This document shows positions 58,218 through 64,000 of a DNA stretch of 64,000 bases, one piece after another (position 1 is the stretch's first letter; each line of letters starts with the position of its first letter). The position numbers were made by a program, and so were the translations under genes. A model generated the notes under the pieces. That model was given only the letters and a program-made list of their open reading frames with translations, had not been told where the DNA came from and did no database searches. Location of the stretch: contig CAVSUB010000001.1 of NCBI GenBank assembly GCA_963730995.1, forward strand, positions 1,178,001 through 1,242,000, written 5' to 3'. This DNA is from CAVSUB01 sp963730995. GTDB lineage: Bacteria; Acidobacteriota; Vicinamibacteria; Vicinamibacterales; 2-12-FULL-66-21.

Positions 58218-60812
58218 ATGGAGAAACGCGTCCGACTGTATTTAGTGGTCGTTCTGATGCTGCCGCTGGCGATCCTCGTCAAGGCCCAGCGACCCGGAGA
58301 CGACGTACGCCCTGTTCCGGACCTCTCTGCCCTGATTGCCACCGCACCGACAGCGCCGCCTGCCCCCAGCAGCCTCGCGAAACCATCCGAGTCCGGTTTC
58401 GAGACAATCCTCAAACCGTTTCTCTCCGAGAACTGCTACCGCTGCCACGGCAACAAGAAGCACGAGAAGGATTTGAACTTCCAGTCCTTCACGTCCGCCG
58501 ATTCGCTCATCGAGCACCGCGAGCGATGGGACGAGGTCGTCAGCAAGCTGAAGGGCTCCGAGATGCCGCCGCTCGAGGAGGACCAGCCCGACGAAGACCA
58601 GCGGCAGGCGGTCGCCACCTGGGTCGAGCATCAGCTCGATCGCATCGATCGTGACACGCCGCCGGATCCAGGGCGCGTCACTGCACGGCGCCTGAACCGC
58701 ACGGAATACAACAACACGGTTCGCGACCTTCTAGGCGTAGACCCCAAACCGGCGGACGACTTTCCGCAGGACGATGCGGGATACGGCTTCGACAACATCG
58801 CGGACGTGTTGTCGTTGTCGCCTGTGCTGATGGAGAAGTACGTCACGGCGGCGGATCGGGTCGCGCGGCTGGCGCTCTTCGGGCCGCCGCACCTCGAGCC
58901 GACGCTGACGAAGCTGCGCTCCGATGGCCGCCGGCCGGGCGATGCGCGCGCGTTCCCGGACACCTACGACCAGACCGGACTCAGTCTTTCCAACGCCTTC
59001 CACGCCGCCTACCGCGTCCCGGTCGAGGGTGAGTACGCCGTTCGGACGGTCCTTGGCGGCGCGCGGCCGGCGGGATCGGCTCCGATCACCGTGGTCCTCT
59101 GGGTCGATGACGTGCAGGTGCAGTCGAAGGTGTTCGACCTCGAAGGTTCCGCGCGATTCGATCTCGATCGTCAGGACTTCGGAGGGCAGGCCCTCGAGTT
59201 CCGGTTGAAGCTGTCCGCCGGGGACCATCACATCGCAGTAGCCATCCCCCGGATCTTCGAAGGACTCCCCGCGAGCTATCACGGACCGAATCCTTCCCTG
59301 AAACCGGAACCAGTCAGAGCGTTCACGCCGCCGCCCAACGCCCCGCCCGAGCGGATCGCGCAACTGAAGCAGAAGTTCGAGGAGACGCAGGCGGAGCTGC
59401 AGAAGATCCCGCTCAACGGCGTGCGGATCGGATCGGTGGACGTCGGCGGTCCGTATTCGCAGGTATCGGGCCCGGCTCGCACAAGCCTCGCCAGGATTTA
59501 CACCTGCGGCCATCTCCACGGCGGCCATCAACCGATCTGCGTGCGGCAGATCATGACGGATCTCGCGCGGCGCGCCTTCCGCCGGCCGGTCACGCTACCC
59601 GAGGTCCAGAAATACGTGCAGCTCGTCAACCTGGCGCAGAAGCAGGAAGGATCGTTCGAGGAAGGGCTGGCCGTCGGCATTCAGGCGCTGCTCGTTTCGC
59701 CCGATTTCCTCTTCCGCATCGAGCGCGACCGCCCTGTCAAAGCCGGGTCTCTGGTACAGCCGATCAGCCAGTACGAGCTCGCGTCACGCCTCTCGTACTT
59801 CATCTGGGCCAGCATGCCGGACGCCGAGCTACGACGCGCGGCGGATACCGGCACGCTGCGCAATCCTCGAGTGCTCGACCTCCAGGTTCGGCGCATGCTG
59901 CACGATTCGAAGTCGCAAGCGCTCGCCGAGCACTTCGGCGGCCAGTGGCTGCAATTCCGCGCGCTGGAGTCCGTGACGCGCGACAAGGATCGCTTTCCGG
60001 AGTTCGAGGACTACCTCCGGTACTCGATGCGGAAGGAGACCGAGCTCTTCGTCGAGAACGTCATCCGCGAAGACCGGAGCATCCTCGACTTCATCGACGG
60101 CCAGTATTCGTTCATGAACGAGCGGCTCGCGCGTCACTACGGGATTCCCGATGTCACGGGTCCCGGGTTCCGGCGGGTGGATCTGACCGGGACTCCGCGA
60201 AGCGGCGTGCTCACCCAGGCCAGCGTCCTGACGGTGTCGTCGTACGCGACACGTACCTCGCCGGTCCTGCGCGGCAAGTGGATTCTCGAGAACCTCCTCG
60301 ATTCGCCGCCGCCCCCGCCGCCGCCCGACGTGCCGAATCTGGATGAAGCGTCGATCGGGACCGCGGCGTCGATGCGAGATCAGCTCGAACTACATCGGAA
60401 GGATCCGATCTGCGCTTCGTGCCACCGGCGGATGGATCCGCTGGGCTTCGGGCTCGAGAACTTCGACGCCGTCGGCGCCTGGCGGACGGTCGACGGCAAG
60501 TTCCCGATCGATGCGTCCGGGGCTCTGCCCGACGGCCGCAAGTTCACCGGGCCGGTGGAGCTCAGGACCATCCTCGAAGGCAACCGTGAGGCCTTCGCGA
60601 AGTGCCTGGCCACAAAGCTGTTGACCTATGCGCTCGGCCGGGGCCTCGAACGGTACGACACGAAGACGGTGAAACTCATCGCCAGCAGACTGCCGGCGAA
60701 GGACTACCGCTTCTCGGCCCTGGTGCTCGAGATCGTCAAGAGCCTTCCCTTTCAGTCTCGACGACCGGCAGCTATGGATCCCGCGACCCGGAAAGGAACG
60801 CCAGCGCCATGA
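58218..60812 (+). CDS. DUF1592/DUF1588 planctomycete-type cytochrome protein
   Basis: 864 residues from the ATG at 58218. After a signal peptide (1-24) a first c-type heme site, ENCYRCHGNKKHEKDLN, sits at about residue 73. The familiar domain series follows: DUF1587 (RRLNRTEYNNTVRDLLGV, ~155), DUF1595 (LARRAFRRPVTLPEVQKYVQ, ~435), DUF1592 (SRLSYFIWASMPDAELRR, ~515), DUF1588 with a second CASCHRRMDPLGFGLENFDA (~733) and DUF1585 (LATKLLTYALGRGLERYD, ~800). Such proteins are periplasmic and encoded with DUF1552 proteins; their reaction is unknown, though a role in oxidative breakdown is suspected. Its stop overlaps the DUF1552 ATG. Confidence 0.9.
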   Translation: MEKRVRLYLVVVLMLPLAILVKAQRPGDDVRPVPDLSALIATAPTAPPAPSSLAKPSESGFETILKPFLSENCYRCHGNKKHEKDLNFQSFTSADSLIEHRERWDEVVSKLKGSEMPPLEEDQPDEDQRQAVATWVEHQLDRIDRDTPPDPGRVTARRLNRTEYNNTVRDLLGVDPKPADDFPQDDAGYGFDNIADVLSLSPVLMEKYVTAADRVARLALFGPPHLEPTLTKLRSDGRRPGDARAFPDTYDQTGLSLSNAFHAAYRVPVEGEYAVRTVLGGARPAGSAPITVVLWVDDVQVQSKVFDLEGSARFDLDRQDFGGQALEFRLKLSAGDHHIAVAIPRIFEGLPASYHGPNPSLKPEPVRAFTPPPNAPPERIAQLKQKFEETQAELQKIPLNGVRIGSVDVGGPYSQVSGPARTSLARIYTCGHLHGGHQPICVRQIMTDLARRAFRRPVTLPEVQKYVQLVNLAQKQEGSFEEGLAVGIQALLVSPDFLFRIERDRPVKAGSLVQPISQYELASRLSYFIWASMPDAELRRAADTGTLRNPRVLDLQVRRMLHDSKSQALAEHFGGQWLQFRALESVTRDKDRFPEFEDYLRYSMRKETELFVENVIREDRSILDFIDGQYSFMNERLARHYGIPDVTGPGFRRVDLTGTPRSGVLTQASVLTVSSYATRTSPVLRGKWILENLLDSPPPPPPPDVPNLDEASIGTAASMRDQLELHRKDPICASCHRRMDPLGFGLENFDAVGAWRTVDGKFPIDASGALPDGRKFTGPVELRTILEGNREAFAKCLATKLLTYALGRGLERYDTKTVKLIASRLPAKDYRFSALVLEIVKSLPFQSRRPAAMDPATRKGTPAP

Positions 60813-62149
60813 TCGTCACGCGCAAACACCTCCACCGCCGCTCGTTCCTCAAAGGGATGGGCGCCGTCGTCGCACTTCCGGTGCTCGACGCGATGACGCC
60901 GGCGTTGGCACGCGCCGCCCAGGCGCCTGTCCGGCTCGCCTTCACTTACGTCCCGAACGGGATCGTCATGAACGACTGGACTCCGGCCGCTGAAGGAGCG
61001 GCGTACGAGTTCACGCGGATCCTGAAGCCGCTCGAACCGTTCCGGAAGGACATGCTGGTCCTCTCGGGCCTCGCGCATCGGAACGGCGCGGCGCTCGGCG
61101 ACGGCCCGGGAGACCACGCGCGGGCCGGCGCATCCTACCTCACCGGCGTCCATCCGCGGAAGACAGCCGGCGCCGACATCCAGAACGGCATTTCGGTCGA
61201 CCAGATCGCCGCGCAGCACATCGGGGACCAGACGCGGTTCGCATCGCTGGAGCTTGGCTGTGACGACTCGCGGACGATCGGGAACTGCGACTCCGGCTAT
61301 TCCTGCGCGTATACCAACAGCCTGGCCTGGCGCGGTCCGGCCACGCCGATGCCGCCAGAGACCAACCCTCGGCTCGTGTTCGAGCGCCTCTTCGGCGACA
61401 TCGACACCAGCCTGTCGCCCGAGGTGAGAGCGCGGCGCCTGCGTTACCGCCGAAGCATCCTCGACCTCGTCTCCGAACGTACCAGCCAGCTGTCGAGCGA
61501 CCTCGGGCCGTCGGACAAGCGCAAGCTCGATGAGTACCTCACGTCGATCCGGGAGATCGAGCGGCGCATCGAGCGCTCCGAGCAGGACATGGCGCATCTC
61601 ACGCCGGGCATCGACAAGCCGACCGGCGTGCCCGTCGAATATCCGGACTACGTGAACCTGATGTTCGACCTGCAGCTGATCGCGTTCCAGACCGATCAGA
61701 CACGGATTGTCACGATGATGATGGGCCGCGAGGGCAGCATGCGGACCTATCCGGAGATCGGGATACCGGATCCGCATCATCCGCTCACGCACCATCGCGG
61801 CAACCCCGACTGGATCGAGAAGGTGACGCAGGTGAACTCGCTGCACGTCAAGCTGTTCGCCGGCTTCATTGACAAGCTCAAATCGACGCCCGATGGCGAC
61901 GGCAGCCTGCTCGATCACTCGATGATCGTCTACGGCAGCAGCCTGAGCGATGGCAACCGGCACGCACACGACGACCTGCCGGTCGTGATGTTCGGCCGCG
62001 GTGGTAGATTCCGCATGGGAAGCCACATGGTGTACCCGAAGCAGACGCCCATGACGAACCTGTTCCTCACGCTGCTCGATCGGATGGGCGTGCCGTCCGA
62101 GAAGATCGGCGACAGCACGGGTCAGATCGAGCACCTCGGTGACGTGTAA
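60809..62149 (+). CDS. Tat-exported DUF1552 protein
   Basis: 446 residues; the ATG at 60809 overlaps the previous stop (ATGA) and AAAGGA lies upstream. RKHLHRRSFLKGMGAVVALP is a twin-arginine signal. Family motifs: FTYVPNGIVMNDWTPAAEGA, HARAGASYLTGVHPRKTAGA, LELGCDDSRTIGNCDSGYSC, and IPDPHHPLTHHRGNPDWIEK. The fold is related to alkaline-phosphatase-like or DUF1501 proteins, with conserved His/Asp residues that could bind metal (DHSMIVYGSSLSDGNRHAHD). It always pairs with DUF1592 proteins, so the two probably act as one periplasmic system. Substrate unknown. Confidence 0.9.
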   Translation: MIVTRKHLHRRSFLKGMGAVVALPVLDAMTPALARAAQAPVRLAFTYVPNGIVMNDWTPAAEGAAYEFTRILKPLEPFRKDMLVLSGLAHRNGAALGDGPGDHARAGASYLTGVHPRKTAGADIQNGISVDQIAAQHIGDQTRFASLELGCDDSRTIGNCDSGYSCAYTNSLAWRGPATPMPPETNPRLVFERLFGDIDTSLSPEVRARRLRYRRSILDLVSERTSQLSSDLGPSDKRKLDEYLTSIREIERRIERSEQDMAHLTPGIDKPTGVPVEYPDYVNLMFDLQLIAFQTDQTRIVTMMMGREGSMRTYPEIGIPDPHHPLTHHRGNPDWIEKVTQVNSLHVKLFAGFIDKLKSTPDGDGSLLDHSMIVYGSSLSDGNRHAHDDLPVVMFGRGGRFRMGSHMVYPKQTPMTNLFLTLLDRMGVPSEKIGDSTGQIEHLGDV

Positions 62150-62181
62150 ATCCCGGAATTCACCTGAATCGGGTGTGAATT
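62149..62181. repeat. GAATTCAC hairpin repeat, copy 2
   Basis: AATCCCGGAATTCACCTGA…TGTGAATTC, matching the copy at 14969-15002 at nearly every position. GAATTCAC and GTGAATTC form the stem. It begins at the last base of the DUF1552 stop codon, so it lies in the 3' end of that transcript. Confidence 0.85.
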
Positions 62182-62187
62182 CATGGA

Positions 62188-62285
62188 GCTATCAGCTTTC
62201 AGCTTTCAGCTTTCAGCTTTCAGCTCAGTTGCTAAGAGAGGGATCTGGCTGACGGCTGATAGCTGAGAGCTGAGAGCTGAGAGCT
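62188..62285. repeat. Inverted tandem array of AGCTTTC and GCTGAGA units
   Basis: Left side 62188-62228: AGCTATC then four to five AGCTTTC units. Right side 62249-62285: CTGACGGCTGATAGCTGAGAGC followed by further GCTGAGA units, roughly the inverse of the left. The arms can form a long imperfect hairpin. A half copy lies at 63707-63735. It directly precedes the CutC gene. Confidence 0.88.
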
Positions 62286-62327
62286 ACCCAACACAGCTGA
62301 CCAAGTGGACTTCAGAATAGGGTCCCG

Positions 62328-63023
62328 CTGCTCCTCGAAGTCATCGTCCTGAGCGTCGCAGATGCGCGCGCGGCCACTGACGGCGGCGCAGACCGGCTGG
62401 AGGTCGTCCGCGACATTCACGCCGGTGGCCTGACTCCTCCTTTGTCTCTCGTCCGCGCGATCCAGACCGTCACGCCCCTGCCGCTTCGCGTGATGGTGCG
62501 CGAGAACGCGGGGTTCTCCACGACGGCGGACGAGCTGTCCGTGCTCAGGCGGTCGGCCTCGGAGCTCGCCTTACTCGGTGTGGACGGGATTGTCGTGGGG
62601 TTCGATCGCGATGGCGAGCCTGCTCTGGACGATGTCGCACAGGTGCTCGAGGCGGGACCGGGGCTGCGGGCGACGTTTCATCGCGCGTTCGAGCGATTTC
62701 GCGAGCAGGAGCGGGCCCTCGACGCCATCTGCCGGTTTCCTCAGATCGATCACATCCTCACGAGCGGGGGCGACGGGACCGCACTCGAGCGCAGCACGCA
62801 TCTTGCGGCGTTGACAGCACACGCCGGGGGTCGCCTCCGAATCATCGCGGGCGGCGGTCTGGACGCGGAGTCGCTGTCGATCTTCGCCGCAACGGCATGC
62901 GTCAGCGAAGCCCACGTCGGCCGCGCTGCCCGGGAGGGCGGCAATCCGGAGGGTCCGGTAAGCGCTGAACTGGTGCGGCGACTGCGAAGAATTGCTGAAA
63001 CGGGCCATGCCGAGCCGGCGTAA
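62328..63023 (+). CDS. cutC: Copper homeostasis protein CutC family, start codon unclear
   Basis: 231 residues if read from the CTG at 62328. LLLEVIVLSVADARAATDGG, DRLEVVRDIHAGGLTPPLSL, LPLRVMVRENAGF, ATFHRAFERFREQERALDAI, ILTSGGDGTAL and RIIAGGGLDAESL are CutC TIM-barrel motifs, and the first strand is needed for the fold. No ATG, GTG or TTG occurs in frame upstream of it: the frame opens after a TGA at 62298. A TTG at 62442 exists but would remove the first ~38 residues. Either CTG is used or the start was lost when the adjacent inverted-array repeat arose. Family members are linked to copper tolerance, with uncertain biochemistry. Confidence 0.82.
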   Translation: MLLEVIVLSVADARAATDGGADRLEVVRDIHAGGLTPPLSLVRAIQTVTPLPLRVMVRENAGFSTTADELSVLRRSASELALLGVDGIVVGFDRDGEPALDDVAQVLEAGPGLRATFHRAFERFREQERALDAICRFPQIDHILTSGGDGTALERSTHLAALTAHAGGRLRIIAGGGLDAESLSIFAATACVSEAHVGRAAREGGNPEGPVSAELVRRLRRIAETGHAEPA

Positions 63024-63033
63024 TCAAAACACT

Positions 63034-63705
63034 ATGACGCAGCAAGCGACGTCGAAAGTTGCGACGATGATGGCGGCCGCAGCGCTCCTGCTCGTTGTCG
63101 GATCTGCTGGAGTGTCCGCCCAGAAAGCCGCCCCGGCGGATGTCGCGGCGAAGCTTTCGGGAAGCTGGAAATTGAACCGGGAGCTGAGTCCCTCGATTGG
63201 CGGCGGCCCCGGACGTGGGCGTGGAGATGGCGCCGGGCGCGGTGCCGCCGCCTTTGCCGTATCCGGGGCCGGAGCGGCGCTGGCGGGTCAGCGAGGCGGC
63301 GGCGGTGGCAGAGGCGGCGGCGGTGGTGGAGGTGACACGCCCTCGTCGCCCAGCGACCTGCCTCCCGACGTCATAGCAGCCCAGGCAGCGATGCGCGGCC
63401 TGCAGCAGATCCCGGAAGTCCTCACGGTGAAGGCCACTGCTGACACGATCGCCTTCCTCGATCCACGCGGCGAATGGACGTTCGCGATCACGAACAAGGC
63501 CGCGAAGCTCGAGATCAACGGCGCCAATGTGGAGGTGAAAACCAGGTGGGACAAATTGGTCGTGCGACAGGAGTTCGCGACGGCGCAGACACGTCTCGTT
63601 CGCACCTGGGAGCTGGATGACCAGGATCACCTCGTGCTCAAGGCCCGAGTCGAGAGCATGACGATCAGCTCGAAGGAAGTGAAGGCGGTCTACGATCGGC
63701 AGTGA
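63034..63705 (+). CDS. Secreted protein with Gly/Arg-rich insert, function unknown
   Basis: 223 residues from the ATG at 63034. A signal peptide covers about 1-34 (TMMAAAALLLVVGSAGVSA). SGSWKLNRELSPSIGGG leads into a ~60-residue Gly/Arg/Ala-rich linker that contains repeated RGGG. The C-terminal ~110 residues look like a small beta-barrel or lipocalin-like domain (VKATADTIAFLDPRGEWTFA, KLEINGANVEVKTRWD, TWELDDQDHLVLKARVE). This pattern is common in Acidobacteria exported proteins. It follows CutC by 10 bp and may be cotranscribed. No function can be assigned. Confidence 0.75.
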   Translation: MTQQATSKVATMMAAAALLLVVGSAGVSAQKAAPADVAAKLSGSWKLNRELSPSIGGGPGRGRGDGAGRGAAAFAVSGAGAALAGQRGGGGGRGGGGGGGDTPSSPSDLPPDVIAAQAAMRGLQQIPEVLTVKATADTIAFLDPRGEWTFAITNKAAKLEINGANVEVKTRWDKLVVRQEFATAQTRLVRTWELDDQDHLVLKARVESMTISSKEVKAVYDRQ

Positions 63706-63706
63706 G

Positions 63707-63735
63707 CTGATAGCTGACAGCTGAGAGCCATCAGC
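63707..63735. repeat. Half copy of the AGCTGATAGCTGA repeat
   Basis: GCTGATAGCTGACAGCTGAGAGCC resembles the right side of the 62188-62285 array without its inverse arm. It separates the convergent stops of the secreted protein and the permease. Confidence 0.7.
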
Positions 63736-64000
63736 CTAGTCCCCCCTCAGCGTCGTCAGCGGATCGACGCGGGTCGCGCGACGCGCGGGGACGTATCCGG
63801 CGAGAAGCCCGACGCCAAAGAGCAACGACGCGAGCATCACGAGCACTCCAGGATCGCCGGGAGTGACCTGATACAAGAGCGCCGTAAGACTCCGCATCGA
63901 CGGAATCGCGAGAGCGATACCAAGCGCGACGCCGGCGAGTGCGATCAGGATCGCGCGGCCGACGATCAGCCGGAGTATGTCCTCCCGACTGGCGCCGAGC
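63736..64000 (-). CDS. FtsX/MacB-type ABC transporter permease, C-terminal part (cut by window end)
   Basis: 88 C-terminal residues are visible. LGASREDILRLIVGRAILIA begins the penultimate helix of an FtsX-like domain; LLFGVGLLAGYVPARRATRV followed by DPLTTLRGD is the standard family ending, where the final helix is followed by the P-x-x-R-A-x-x-x-D-P motif. Such permeases move lipids, peptides or lipoproteins out of the inner membrane with an ATPase partner. The long variants of Acidobacteria (ADOP type) end the same way. The stop codon TAG is at 63736-63738; the 5' end lies outside the window. Confidence 0.85.
   Translation of the reverse strand, partial: LGASREDILRLIVGRAILIALAGVALGIALAIPSMRSLTALLYQVTPGDPGVLVMLASLLFGVGLLAGYVPARRATRVDPLTTLRGD

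Noticed and set aside
1..64000. tRNA or rRNA genes
   Set aside because: I looked for cloverleaf and T-loop (GGTTCGAATCC-like) sequences and rRNA signatures and found none convincing; a tRNAscan-SE run would be decisive.

Overview
The window looks like chromosomal DNA of a soil-type Acidobacteriota, most likely of the Vicinamibacteria/Vicinamibacterales type. This is an inference from gene content. The DNA is GC-rich. It carries many exported proteins of families typical of that group: PQQ dehydrogenases with an inserted cytochrome domain, PVC-type heme-binding propeller proteins, DUF1080 proteins, Tat-exported sugar isomerase-like TIM barrels, TonB receptors with a carboxypeptidase-regulatory domain, DUF1592/DUF1552 pairs, VPS10-like and FG-GAP/ASPIC-UnbV proteins. 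No rRNA, tRNA, CRISPR array, prophage or transposase was recognised.

Layout. 1-11.1 kb (minus strand): two paralogous PQQ dehydrogenases around a DUF1080/FG-GAP protein, a Tat TIM-barrel protein, a VWFA protein and a large PVC-type cytochrome protein split by two frameshifts. 11.2-18.0 kb: a formate-dehydrogenase-like molybdoenzyme, an OFA-type MFS transporter, a frameshifted L-lactate permease and a D-threonine aldolase/D-serine dehydratase-like PLP enzyme. 18.1-23.3 kb: a Tat TIM barrel and a DUF1080 protein divergent from a PVC-type cytochrome protein. 23.4-29.4 kb (plus): a tightly packed operon joining three CxxCH proteins, a Tat-exported flavin amine oxidase (frameshifted), two small membrane proteins and a small secreted protein. 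29.5-38.1 kb: a TMTC-like membrane/TPR protein, an orphan amino-acid-binding protein, an esterase, an ASPIC/UnbV protein, a frameshifted TPR protein and an MmcQ/YjbR protein. 38.4-49.7 kb (minus): a VPS10-like protein, two TonB receptors (one frameshifted) and a TIM barrel. 49.8-57.2 kb (minus): a non-phosphorylating, Weimberg-like sugar-acid pathway with IlvD/Edd dehydratase, DHDPS-family enzyme, MFS transporter, RidA, DUF2007, FAH-family enzyme and aldehyde dehydrogenase. 57.3-64 kb: a J-domain protein, a DUF1592/DUF1552 pair, CutC, a secreted protein and the end of an FtsX/MacB-type permease.

How the genes work together. Most products act in the periplasm or outer membrane. The theme is uptake and oxidation of plant-derived sugars and sugar acids, with electrons passed to c-type cytochromes. 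The cytoplasmic 50-57 kb cluster would take an aldonate to 2-oxoglutarate.

The most unusual content is intergenic. At least nine families of palindromic repeats occupy most gaps. Several share one plan: a terminal inverted repeat closing a loop that carries two or three further hairpins. The best example is a roughly 310-bp element present twice (13.44 and 38.12 kb), whose copies differ by compensatory base changes in two stems. Five genes carry six apparent single-base frameshifts. Three fall in or next to short G/C runs, so consensus errors are as likely as real decay.
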